Of a stretch of DNA of 60,781 bases, positions 1-9,845 are shown in pieces. This DNA is from Nemertoderma westbladi. Taxonomy: Eukaryota; Xenacoelomorpha; Nemertodermatida; Nemertodermatidae. How positions within the stretch are numbered: position 1 is the stretch's first letter; each line of letters opens with the position of its first letter. The stretch is taken from NCBI GenBank assembly GCA_032718475.1, contig JAUCBJ010002494.1, positions 1-60,781 of the forward strand, given 5' to 3'. Below the pieces are notes generated by a model that was not told the DNA's origin, ran no database searches, and saw nothing but the letters and a program-made list of their open reading frames with translations. Position numbers and translations under genes: made by a program.

Positions 1-79
1 TCGGCAAAAGATCAGAAAGGGAACCTATGATTGTTTAGACAAACCTAGTTTACATCAACAAGTCCAAGCGGTAAAATAA

Positions 80-361
80 TTAGCTTTACCTCAGTTCAAT
101 CGCGAAATCGAGAATCTAGAGGGAGATATTGAAATTGGGCGTACATATTCCTTACAAGAGTTCTTAGATGAACGTTTTCAAAGACAAGCAGAGAAGTATC
201 AGTTAGAGGAAAAACATATCTTAATACCAATGGTCCATAATGTGAATAGTTTCCCCCGGGGTGCAGGTGCTCGCAGGCAGTCTCTTTCGGGAGTCTATAA
301 CTTCCTCTTACCCCATCCTCTTCCTGCAATCATTGTGATCAGTGTCACAATAAAAGCGTAG
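80..361 (+). pseudogene. 5'-truncated retroelement-like reading frame
   Basis: A 94-codon frame without an initiating Met runs open from the stop at 77-79 to the TAG at 359-361. It is rich in charged residues (REIENLEGDIEIGR, then ERFQRQAEKYQLEEK), which suggests a helical segment. I do not recognise the family. It lies just upstream, on the same strand, of the gag-like zinc-knuckle frame that begins near 790, so it is probably another piece of the same decayed element. Confidence 0.3.
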
Positions 362-789
362 GAATGAGTAATGATGCGAAAGGAAACACGTCCATTGTGG
401 TATCTTATAGATACTATCCTTCCATACCCTTTCTCCTTCCTCCCACTCCTCTCCCTCTACCCAACACAATCGAGGATACGAGACGTTGATAGAGACATAC
501 TTTTCCTCCCAACTTCTCTACCCAGCATACTTGGAACTTCATGGAGAATATCGACCAATCATAGCTGTATCGTGGTATTAACGTACCATCCCTCATGAAA
601 CCTCCCCATCATCCCCTTACTGTTTATTTGGATGCTTATATTGATATCCATATCTCCTGTCCATGTATCACCGTGTTGATATTTACAATATCATCCTCTG
701 TATCTCTTTACGTTGGTTGGATAATCAACTGACAACAACTTCTAATCACAGCCATTGTCACAAGGACTGAAAGGACGCAAGAAACTTCG

Positions 790-2124
790 GTGAACAACTG
801 GTACCATTACGTGTCTGGTTGTTCACACCCCTTAGTGCTTGGGACTAAACTCGCTAAACTAGATGAACACAATAAATTCATCCGATTCGAATGCTTTAGA
901 CACTTTCTGAGTCAATTCCGTAACGTTGATAGTCAGTTTAAAGACCGCGCATTAACCAAACTCAGCTTGAGAGATTCCGCCACTGAGAAGTTAGATAGCG
1001 CTGGATTTGCCATTGTTAAGGACGTTTGCGTACAAAATATACATTCATCTGTCATGCAAAGACCCAGAATCCCCACAGGATACTCTATTGTGGAAGTTCA
1101 AATGGTGGGTTCCGTAGAGAAAATGGCTACATCCGTCGAAGCTCTGCTAGTTGAAGAAGAACCAATTTGCTTAGAATCTGAAGAAATTCAACCAATAACA
1201 CCCAGGAGTAGTGATAATGATTATGTGTTGGAATGGTATCAAGGTCCACAATGTCTAACGGCATATGATTATCGGCATGCAAATTACATTTCTAGGAAAC
1301 GTTGTCGATTATATGCATCACGTGACCACTTTACCGCTTTAGACTCCAACGAACTCTGCTCCTACTTTAAAGATCAACCTTCTATGGAAATTTATTGTGC
1401 TTATTGTCGACTTAACAATCAGCATATTTTCGCTGTTTGTCCTCAATTCATGACTCAATGTCACTACTGCCAATTCAAAGGACAGCTAGTTTTGATTGCC
1501 CTTTCAACTGAGACCTAGAAAGCGTGGACGAAATAATTGCCTTATGGTATATCAGATCTTGGGAAGCTATTGCGGATCTCCATTGTGAATCCCGCCACCG
1601 ATATTATCCAGGACGTGCATACGAAGGAGTTTATGCGTTTCACCCATCCCTCTTTTCCTCAGTTGAACAAAAATCTCGCACTCCCAGTTATGAACTGATG
1701 AAACGTGTTGGCGAGAGTGTTTCAACCAAATACGTGAATTATTCATAAACGCACTCCCTGAGTTGCAAGAAGTTCATAGACGACCATATGAATACAAAGC
1801 AAGGGTACGCGAATTAGAAAAAGCGATTAAACCTAGAAAGTTCCTCACTACATATGGTCAACCTACCGCTGTCGTACAGACAACCAATCAAGGACCAGAG
1901 CCAAGGTTGTTCAATAATCCAGATCCACCGATATCGATATTGATCAACCGGGTACCTTGACCGCCGGATACACCGTCTGCAATCCTAATCCTTCTGATGC
2001 AATTGTATTGCACCCTTCCCCCAGGAGTTGTAGCCCTCCTAGTAAAGTGGCTCGCCTTAAAGAGAAAAGGATTCTCACAAGTCTTAAGAAACTCCGTAAA
2101 TGCCATTCGCGAAAGAAGGACTGA
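790..2124 (+). pseudogene. Gag-like protein with CCHC zinc knuckles, frameshifted
   Basis: Three consecutive plus-strand frames (790-1518, 1524-1748, 1763-1960), plus a short final frame ending at 2124, look like one protein broken by frameshifts and stops. Near 1400-1490 there is a CxxC-x5-H-x4-C knuckle (starting CAYCRLNNQH). A second CxxC pair (CHYC) follows, whose His and Cys fall in the next frame, which places a frameshift at about 1480-1490. The last segment is strongly basic (KVARLKEKRILTSLKKLRK), as in nucleic-acid-binding tails. Tandem CCHC knuckles and a basic tail suggest a retroelement gag or nucleocapsid, but no protease, RT or integrase follows before 3.8 kb. The family is not identified. 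A start at 790 is arbitrary because the frame is open upstream of that Met. Confidence 0.45.
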
Positions 2125-3820
2125 TAATTTAGAGTATTTTTATATTAGAAACTGTGATTTTATATATATTTTATAGACTTAAATCCCATTTTCTGGGAGC
2201 AGTGTAAAAGCTTTTGCGGACAAAATAAGTCATTTTGCGTAATGCGCTAAATACTCTAAAAGGCTTATAATTTATGCAACTACGTGTCTGTCAAAAAACT
2301 CAGAGTTGGGATGACAAAATCTACCAGAAGTTTCTTTGTGTGAAGAATCTGCTTTGTTGATGTATATTTCAGCCAATCAGAGCGATCTCCCTTCCCCTGT
2401 GCACAGTGGCCTATAAGAAATGACGCAATGCGGCAAATTCTGAGAATTCCTTCATTCAGAATTCATCCATTCTGACATTCTGACTGTTCTGACTTTTGCC
2501 CTAACATCAGTGGCCTAGAGAGTCATAAGAACGCAAATCTATTAACGTAACACCGTAACTCATTGCATATTTCTCATTTCATACATACACTTTGTTCTGA
2601 ATTCTGATACTGCAACACTGCTGTTGTGCCATTAACACCGTGTTTACTGTTTTATACTATTGTTAATTGATGTTATATATTGATGGATGTTATGTTTGGA
2701 GAATACTGATGAATAATCGTTAAACCCCCCTTAACTTTCTTAATTACTGAGGTAAGCAGAAGGGTGTATCAGTAGCAATTGTGGCTCAATTTATAGTGGT
2801 CTGTGTGAATTTAATGCTATTTCATGACCCCCAATGTATGTGAGTCGCAATCCTCCTTATATATGATTAAAATCAGTGACAGATGGCAAAGCAGTGTGCG
2901 TTAGTGTAAATGTTAGTGCAGAAATTTAGTGTGAAGTTTAATAAAGCATTCCTAAGAATGCACTATTTGCGATATACTATAGCCTCCAGTTGTGATTAGT
3001 GTAAGTCATAACTCTGTTTGATACTTAAAGCGGCACGTCCCAAAGGAACTGTTAATATTTCCCCGAAAGTAAATATAGTTGTCGGAGATTATGTAGTAGT
3101 GATTAATCAAATATTACAAAGTACCCTACTGCTCTCACTTATAACCAAATCCAGTCTCCCACACCCGTGAGTCATACGCCGTGCTAGGCTGGCTTCAGCT
3201 GATGTCAATTAGTATGGGCAATAGTCAATTCATAAGACACTTAAATTAGCAGGTTAAACTGTTAAAGGTCTAAAAGCGCGAACACTCCTACTCTGGTGTT
3301 GTCTTTCACTGAAAACCATTTGTTCCTGAGTTGTATGCTGGGAAGATAAAATCAGTCAAAGTGGTTTGCGAATCGGCTTGACAGCAGTTGAGTCATCTTC
3401 CAAGTCTGTCGCAATAACTCGTCACCGTCCTCGGGTGTCGAGACTGGTAACAACACTACTTTCTTCTTCATCAGAAATCAAAGTGGGCTGGTGTAAGGGC
3501 CTCTATTGCTTTGGGGCTGGCCGAAACAGTAGAAACATAGGTCTCTCAGTTCAACATGTTCGGAGAATTTACACGTCATGGACAATGTAATGTTTCAAAT
3601 CCCTTAACAATTTGTCGATAAAGCATTCAGTTCACAATATCAAGCAAAACAAAACTATGTGCAAATAACACAACACTAGTTCAGTAGTTTACTTACACGG
3701 AAACTGCTGAGTATAATAAATTGCGCAGTTTTATTATAGCCCACTACCCAGCACATATTGGTGTTCAAGATGTTAATGTAATTAATTGTACAGAGGGGGC
3801 GAACACTGTTTTGGGGGCAG
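2125..3820 (+). other. Non-coding stretch with LTR-like features
   Basis: No convincing coding sequence. A purine-rich tract (2192-2202) is followed by TGTAAAAG at 2203, and a second tract (3811-3820, TTGGGGGCAG) is followed by TGTTGG at 3821. This is the arrangement expected of polypurine tracts abutting LTRs. A TATAAG motif lies at 2412-2417. I could not find the matching LTR partner for the 2203 boundary, so it is only LTR-like. Confidence 0.3.
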
Positions 3821-4660
3821 TGTTGGAAAATGATATTTCACTGTCAAGGCTTTTACAGGAGGCTAACCCCACATCCGCCGCAAAGTGAGTTCGTTTCCTG
3901 TAGTTCAATTACTGTAAGTATATAGCTTCGGCACTATAAATTGCTTCAAGGGAATAAAGTAAAATTTACGTGTAAACCGTTCAGTTACGTTGTGTTGTTG
4001 GCGGGCAAATGTACGTATGACTTATATATATTACAGGTAGGACACTATGTTAGACCTAGTGTGTGGTAAGCGCACAGTTCACTCGTGCTGCATACATCAT
4101 AGTATCAATAAATTATAGTTACTAGTTGGGGAATAATATTGCAGTACTATGGACGCACACACTCGCACTAAATGAACCAAATCTATTACAGACAGGGCAC
4201 AGTCAGCACTAACCGTATTGGAAATCAAGTTGGCGTGATCTCTGGTCTTGTATATTCATCAACAAGGTAAAGCAATAATACTAACTGTAACAATAAGATT
4301 TAATAGGCACGGCAAGTTAATGATGCAATGCAATAAGCAAGCAAGGCGAAATATCATAGGTCCTGCTAGTTACATGACTCGTAACAGGCTTAAGATGTTA
4401 TGAGGTTATGCCTGGGGATAGCGATAGCAACATCAACTATTATAGCACTGTAAGAATAGAAACAGCCAATAGGGCGCAAGAACATTGTAAAATATGGCAA
4501 CCAATAGGAGCTATAGAATTACGGCAACTGATGCTGGGCAACGGACAAACAATCTTAACAGTGATATACAACATGGATTTGAGACGAATATTATGCGCAC
4601 AGAAGTTGAATAGTTCTCTGATAAAAATATAATATTTCGATATGCAGTTAGCGTGTGCAG
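3821..4660 (+). repeat. LTR-like repeat, copy 1 (inverted copy at 41.4-42.4 kb)
   Basis: The segment begins with TGTTGG right after a polypurine-like tract and ends near GTGTGCAGCA at about 4655. Its reverse complement recurs at about 41405-42375 with many aligned blocks, for example GTGTAAACCGTTC, CAAATGTACGTATGACTT and AATAATATTGCAGTACTAT. The copies are diverged but collinear over about 0.8 kb. A gag-like frame follows immediately, so this is probably the 5' LTR of a BEL/Pao-like element. Confidence 0.55.
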
Positions 4661-5925
4661 CAAAAAGATAGGATGGACAGCGAACCGTCAATAGTTAAAG
4701 TTAAGGAGAGAACCGGTGGGGTTGTACTTCGGGAGATTGCCATCACCCCAGAGGAACACAGCCTGGTAAGATATATTACACACCGGGAGAGGGGTATAGA
4801 GTATACCAGGATGAAGAGGAGGAGAGAAGAAGGGATCGAAGGCTAACTTCCTGTCGGAACGTAACTGCTGATCAACGATATGGTAGTTGTGGGGAGGAGT
4901 TCTCAGAATTTTCGATAAGATTAAACCTCGATCCAGAGGACCACATTCAGACTGCAGGACATACTGTAGGTCTTACTGCACATACTATAGGCCATGCTGG
5001 GATAGATAGTGTAGATGATAGGGTAACGCAAATGCGAGGATTGGACCCGGAAGTCACGGCTTACATACCAGTGAGTAGGCAAGAACCCGTTAGGCCTAAA
5101 CTGGTACCTGAACACCAGTATGACAATATATGGAAGGATACAACATATACCCAGCGGAGGGGGGGGGGGGGGTGTATTGCAGATAAGAGTATGGGTCCCA
5201 ATATAATAACATCTACCCCAATGCAGAATATAACAATGGGGGGGGGGGGGCGACAGGGTAATATACTGTGTCCACAATACACGCAACTAAACAAGATACA
5301 ATTTGCAACCCCTTCAGATAAAAATAAGTCGTGCGATACCGAGATATGAAGGGGACCATTGCCCCCAATGATATGTCCTACCCAAGGAAAGTCGACGAAC
5401 CCAGGAGGCAAAGCATCGCCAACATGCAAGGAGCCCACATCCGCACCGTCGAATGCGTTGGAAATTCAAGCAATGGTAATGGCAACACTCATTGATGCGT
5501 TAAAAACTAGAATAGAGTTACCACCAGTGGAACCTTTCAATTTCGACGGTAGCAAACTGGAAGAATATCTACAGTTCCGGAGGATGTATAGTAATGAGAT
5601 TCTTACGAAGAATCTAACATAGGCGGAGTGCCTTAAGTACTTACAAGTTTATACAGGGGGGCCAGCCTATGATATTATGAGGCAATACCAAGGAATCGAA
5701 GGAGGTTTTACAGCAGCGTGGAGTGGAGAGCCCTGGATAGGGAACTTGGCAACCCAGTGAAGATTATCCAACAAACCTTAAGGGGAATAACATCAGGCGG
5801 ACTCGCGGCTAACCCTGTCAGTATTAAAGCTTTCGCGACCAGAATAGAGAAAGTATTGATAGTTTTAAAGACACTAGAAGCACCATACGAACTTAATGCT
5901 TCAAACAACAACAACAAAAAACTTC
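4655..5925 (+). pseudogene. BEL/Pao-like gag remnant
   Basis: Frames at 4655-4846, 5032-5349, 5359-5622 and 5718-5925 make a broken gag on the plus strand after an LTR-like repeat. The best segment (5500-5620) reads LPPVEPFNFDGSKLEEY, resembling the DUF1759 region of BEL/Pao gags (LPK..LP.FSGD..E...F). It is followed after a stop (about 5620) by YLQ...GGPAYDI and an AAW..LDRELGNP segment typical of the same domain. Two G-runs (5159-5172, 5237-5250) have probably scrambled the middle. The frame is cut at about 5925 by an opposite-strand retroelement fragment. The family call is moderate; an inactive copy is certain. Confidence 0.5.
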
Positions 5926-6993
5926 AAGCAACCCGGCTGGAAACCATACTGTTAATAAATCTTCTCCTGAGCTTCTCATCTGGACTTAAATTCATAGTAT
6001 TTTTCCTCTTCCTCGCCTGGAGGGCACGTCCCTCCTGCAAAAGCTCCTTAAAATTACCAGACCTCCAGAGTTCGAGCCGTCTATTAAGTGTCTCACTAAG
6101 ACTTTCAGCATAAGTGCTTGTTGTTGAAGGATTACCTGCACTCTGTAGTAAGAGGGCCGGTGCTGTCATGATGGTGGTCATGGCTACGTTCCCCAGGTTG
6201 ACCTTCTCAGCGAAAGCTTTCAGTAAATCTGTGATCATGGCCTCATATCAACGGCCAGCTGCGGACCTTTGGACCTCAAATAGGGCTGGCCTCCAATATA
6301 GTATTTCACAACATGCATCCCTCAGTTGAGCATGTGTAATATGTATAATCTCCCCTGGAACTCAGTCCCAACTAAAAGAGAAAACACACGGGGTAAATAT
6401 TGGTAATTCGTCTAAGTGGGAGATGGCCCTGGTTCTGAGTTGGGAATGGTGTTAGGCATGTTATCAAAAAGCTGTCCCACCAGCGTATCAGCATTGGCGC
6501 CTGTATGGATAGATGATGATGGAGGGTGTTGGTTGTTCCTGGGCTCCAGGTGAGTTCTCATCACATCAGGGTTATGTATTATGGTTCTCTCAAGGGTAGC
6601 ATCGGTGCTATTGGTGTCCGAGTCAGATTCCTATGTAATATTTAGAATCTCTTATTTCTTACTGTTTTTGTGAAAGCTACAGATAACTTAGGAATTAAGG
6701 ACCAATGCCTTCCCATACACGCATACATATATACCACAATCATGTGAATTTGTTTGTCCAGGATAATGTCGTATTCTTTGTGATGGTCTCCACAATTGTT
6801 TGGTTGAAGAGTTATTATCAAGAGCTCCATAAATTAAATTTAGAATGTTCGCTATTTTAAGAGATAATTGTGAATCAGAAGTTTTCATTATTGAGTCCAG
6901 CGTAATGACTTCCCTTCTAATTGGATCTACCACGTGAAGAGTGTAGTGGTTGTCGGGCGTCTTTTTTGTTACATTTTTTGTTACCGGCACCAC
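5924..6993 (-). pseudogene. Retroelement fragment with Ulp1/SENP-type cysteine protease
   Basis: The minus-strand frame 6993-6688 carries the catalytic half of a C48 (Ulp1/SENP) peptidase: the His motif HYTLHVVD with its Asp, then the oxyanion Gln and nucleophile Cys in PGQTNSHDCGIYVC. The family normally cleaves SUMO or ubiquitin-like tails. Here it is probably part of a mobile-element polyprotein, because the frame stays open through 6640-6400. A second frame, 6238-5924, then contains RRLELWRSGNFKELLQEG, a segment I associate with retroelement ORFs upstream of the RT. A stop at about 6243 and a frame change near 6650 show decay. No RT follows; the fragment abuts the BEL-like gag head to head. 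The protease call is good; the element class is uncertain. Confidence 0.55.
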
Positions 6994-7529
6994 CGGGTCG
7001 GAACCCAGACAGAGCCTATCTAGGGATAGACGCTAGGTTTTCACCCGCGTTGAAACCTGTGTTATCCCGCCATAGAGCTTTGGTGAAGGCCATGGACATA
7101 GACCTGTTCCCCGCCACCAGGACTGGCCGCAACCTGGAGAAAACTATCATTAAAAAGAGACCCCTAGCGAGCCTGACAGGAAACCACCCCTGTGAGAAAC
7201 CACGCTGTAAGACATGCCCCTCTATGGCCGATATGTCACAGAGTCCCTGGGGCTCAAAATCACGGGAACGTACGACTGCACATCGCACAACATATTGTAC
7301 CTACTAACGTGTTCCGCACACCCAGACGACTATTACCTGGGATAGACTAACTAAACACAGATCTGCTACCGAGTACATGCTGCTTCGACATTTCCTCACA
7401 TGCCCAATCGACAATCTCAGGATGACAGCATTCCGCAGATTCTACACAGATATAGACAGGATACACGCGGAGTCCGTGTACATTAACAGACACAGACCTC
7501 CCTGGAACAAAATGTATCCCGCCATGTGA
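6960..7529 (+). pseudogene. Penelope-like element 3' end, GIY-YIG endonuclease
   Basis: The frame from about 6960 to 7307 contains the Cys-rich linker CEKPRCKTC found between RT and endonuclease in Penelope-like elements. In a shifted frame, a segment with LYLLTCSAHPDDYYLG follows, matching the first motif of GIY-YIG nucleases. A further frame change gives the C-terminal part (RFYTDIDRIHAE...RPPWNK) ending at a TGA at 7527-7529. The RT domain is not present upstream, so this is a 5'-truncated, frameshifted 3' end. It lies about 0.5 kb upstream of a candidate hammerhead and 0.76 kb upstream of the 340-bp ribozyme array, which fits the known association of Penelope-like elements with hammerheads. 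Confidence 0.6.
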
Positions 7530-7682
7530 CCCCGCGACTTCCTCTCTGCAAGTGACAACACCGATCCCTTACCTTTTATCCATATTGGTAATATTGGATT
7601 AATTACGTTAAATGGTGTGCCGGTTTATATTTCTAATGTTTTGATATTGTACATAGTACTTACCTTTGGATGATAACGGTTG

Positions 7683-7892
7683 GTCTAGCGAAATATACTG
7701 TATTAACGGGGAGCGTGCCTGATTAATGCTTATTTATTTTGGTGTATAAATTCCCCTTTATAATATATTTTTTACTTTGTCATTAGTTTTGCTCTAGACA
7801 GCCATCATCGTATTCCGTGGGTTTAGCGAAATATACTGTATAGCGGGGAGCGTGCCTGATTAATGCTTATTTATTTTGGTGCATAAATTCCC
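7683..7892 (+). repeat. Direct repeat pair downstream of the Penelope-like ORF
   Basis: About 75 bp beginning TAGCGAAATATACTGTAT is present twice, at 7685-7760 and again from about 7823 to 7892, 138 bp apart. The rest of the shared block reads CGGGGAGCGTGCCTGATTAA and onwards. Direct repeats downstream of the coding region fit the partial tandem pseudo-LTRs of Penelope-like elements, but this is inference. Confidence 0.5.
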
Positions 7893-8011
7893 ATTTGTAT
7901 TACCCTTATAAGCCTAGGCCTTCTGCAGTTTCCATACCTTACTGCTGTACCGGTCACATTACGTAGGTTTTAACTATATTTTACTGCTCTTATGTAGTTG
8001 AATTCAATTTT

Positions 8012-8050
8012 GGTCCTGACGATACCCCAACGGGGAGAAATATATTGACC
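8012..8050 (+). ncRNA. Candidate minimal hammerhead ribozyme (weak)
   Basis: All core elements occur in type I order. GGTC (8012-8015) can pair with GACC (8047-8050) as stem I. CTGACGA (8016-8022) matches the CUGANGA core. CCCC/GGGG (8025-8028, 8032-8035) plus a U-A pair forms stem II with one bulged A. GAAA follows at 8037-8040, then an AT-only stem III of two pairs and a UU cleavage dinucleotide. Stems I and III are very short, as reported for hammerheads of Penelope-like elements. It could be a decayed or chance motif. Confidence 0.35.
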
Positions 8051-8293
8051 GTTAATTTACAACAACATTTTAAACTGGGCGATAAAGCAGTATAGGGAGT
8101 ATAGCAGTAGCATCAGGTACTATATCGTTGTCGGGGTATAAACTAATGAGTTCTTCTTGTTGCGATACTGTGAGCTCCAACAAATCAATGTGTTTTGAAG
8201 GCTGCCCCAATGGTAATTGTGTTTGTAGTTATTATTTATTTATTTATATATTTATTTATGTTTGTAGCTACTATATTACTGATATTTATATTA

Positions 8294-8332
8294 CTGATGA
8301 GGCCTGTTAGGCCGAAACGTGCGTATAGCGCT
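8294..8332 (+). ncRNA. Hammerhead ribozyme lacking 5' strand of stem I (array edge)
   Basis: This first copy has core, stem II, GAAA, stem III and the 3' strand of stem I. The sequence before CTGATGA is unrelated flanking DNA (TATTTATATTA) that cannot pair with TAGCGCT. It should not self-cleave in this context. Confidence 0.7.
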
Positions 8333-8612
8333 GGTTCAACCCCCGGTGACGCGCTCCCATTTTTTCCACTTCTGAACAAACCCATAATATTACACCTTTA
8401 ATTACAGTTGCAACAGCTCATCTCCAATTTATTTAATTAATATCACCTGGCAGCAATACCGAGCTGAATATTTATTTATTTGTACTTCCCTCCTGTTTCA
8501 CTCTAGCATACTTGAGGCCGTTAGGTCCGCTGTTAGAGATAGAATATTTGCAACTTAAGACTGCCCGTTCAATAGAAGTGGATTAGGTGGGATTGCGAGT
8601 GTCAGGGGCTAG

Positions 8613-8705
8613 TGGCTGAGCTGGTTAGCGCTACTGATGAGGCCTGTTAGGCCGAAACGTGCGTATAGCGCTGGTTCAACCCCCGGTGACGCGCTCCCAT
8701 TTTTT
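8613..8705 (+). promoter_or_regulatory. tRNA-like Pol III A box and B box around the hammerhead
   Basis: TGGCTGAGCTGG (8613-8624) fits the tRNA A-box consensus and GGTTCAACCCC (8673-8683) fits the B-box consensus GGTTCRANNCC. Their starts are 60 bp apart, as in tRNA genes. A run of six T (8700-8705), a Pol III terminator, lies 16 bp after the B box. The same boxes recur 340 bp later (A 8953 and 9293; B 8333, 9013 and 9353). The boxes overlap the two strands of hammerhead stem I. Promoter activity is inferred. Confidence 0.6.
8627..8672 (+). ncRNA. Type I hammerhead ribozyme, copy 2
   Basis: Stem I is AGCGCTA (8627-8633) pairing with TAGCGCT (8666-8672), extended by G-U wobbles on both sides. 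Core CTGATGA is 8634-8640. Stem II is GGCC/GGCC (8641-8644, 8650-8653) with a TGTTA loop. GAAA is 8654-8657. Stem III is only three pairs (ACG/CGT, 8657-8659 and 8662-8664) with a two-base TG loop. Cleavage is predicted after A8665 (GUA). All conserved hammerhead residues are present. A tiny stem III is typical of metazoan retrozyme and Penelope hammerheads and often needs dimeric RNA for full activity. Confidence 0.85.
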
Positions 8706-8966
8706 CCACTTCTGAACAAACCCATAATATTACACCTTTAATTACAGTTGCAACAGCTCATCTCCAATTTATTTAATTAATATCACCTGGCAGCAATACC
8801 GAGCTGAATATTTATTTATTTGTACTTCCCTCCTGTTTCACTCTAGCATACTTGAGGCCGTTAGGTCCGCTGTTAGAGATAGAATATTTGCAACTTAAGA
8901 CTGCCCGTTCAATAGAAGTGGATTAGGTGGGATTGCGAGTGTCAGGGGCTAGTGGCTGAGCTGGTT

Positions 8967-9012
8967 AGCGCTACTGATGAGGCCTGTTAGGCCGAAACGT
9001 GCGTATAGCGCT
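8967..9012 (+). ncRNA. Type I hammerhead ribozyme, copy 3
   Basis: Same sequence as the copy at 8627-8672, shifted by 340 bp: stem I 8967-8973 with 9006-9012, core 8974-8980, predicted cleavage after 9005. Cleavage here and in copy 2 would release a 340-nt linear RNA that could circularise. Confidence 0.85.
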
Positions 9013-9306
9013 GGTTCAACCCCCGGTGACGCGCTCCCATTTTTTCCACTTCTGAACAAACCCATAATATTACACCTTTAATTACAGTTGCAACAGCTCA
9101 TCTCCAATTTATTTAATTAATATCACCTGGCAGCAATACCGAGCTGAATATTTATTTATTTGTACTTCCCTCCTGTTTCACTCTAGCATACTTGAGGCCG
9201 TTAGGTCCGCTGTTAGAGATAGAATATTTGCAACTTAAGACTGCCCGTTCAATAGAAGTGGATTAGGTGGGATTGCGAGTGTCAGGGGCTAGTGGCTGAG
9301 CTGGTT

Positions 9307-9352
9307 AGCGCTACTGATGAGGCCTGTTAGGCCGAAACGTGCGTATAGCGCT
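9307..9352 (+). ncRNA. Type I hammerhead ribozyme, copy 4
   Basis: Same as the previous copies: stem I 9307-9313 with 9346-9352, core 9314-9320, predicted cleavage after 9345. It lies in the last, truncated unit; the array stops 111 bp after it. Confidence 0.85.
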
Positions 9353-9463
9353 GGTTCAACCCCCGGTGACGCGCTCCCATTTTTTCCACTTCTGAACAAA
9401 CCCATAATATTACACCTTTAATTACAGTTGCAACAGCTCATCTCCAATTTATTTAATTAATAT

Positions 9464-9845
9464 TACTGTATAGTAGTCCTTGCAGCTGATCTAATTAATA
9501 CGATCTATAATAATGATTGGTTGAGATAATTCAACTGTCTACGAACTATAATTATACTAGGTTGAGATAATTCAACTGTCTGATCAATAATATCAAGCGA
9601 AATAATTAAGTTGAAGAACATTATTTAAATCGAACAATAATATCATTCGAAATAATTCAACATTGCAAAAATCATTTAAAACGATCAATAATACAGTATC
9701 ACTCGTGTTAAATTATTTACAATTGATACAAAATGTATACCATAATACATTACCAACTTCTTAAATACCAACAGCTCTTGGTAATCCGAAAACAAATATT
9801 GCTTACGAAGTATCTCTATAGCACTGATTATCTCTTATATTATAG
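9464..9845 (+). other. Non-coding sequence before the first astacin exon seen
   Basis: AT-rich sequence with a duplicated GGTTGAGATAATTCAACTG motif (about 9516 and 9561) and related short repeats. It ends in a good splice acceptor (TATATTATAG, to 9845). I see no signal-peptide exon or promoter here. Confidence 0.5.

Larger units (their letters stand above)
8294..9463 (+). repeat. 340-bp tandem array with hammerhead ribozymes (retrozyme-like)
   Basis: The hammerhead core CTGATGA recurs at 8294, 8634, 8974 and 9314, exactly 340 bp apart. Reading across the units I see no differences between copies. The array holds three full units (8294-8633, 8634-8973, 8974-9313) and a 150-bp partial fourth. 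It starts exactly at the ribozyme core and ends inside the unit after TTAATTAATAT. A 9-bp direct repeat ATATTACTG overlaps both edges (8288-8296 and 9460-9468). There is no protein-coding potential. Short identical tandem units, one type I hammerhead per unit and no ORF match animal retrozymes and schistosome-type ribozyme satellites. Confidence 0.85.

Noticed and set aside
4921-5438. Overlapping minus-strand frames of 121 and 125 codons
   Set aside because: Antisense shadows of the gag-like region, held open by G/C-runs that encode polyproline. No homology is recognised.
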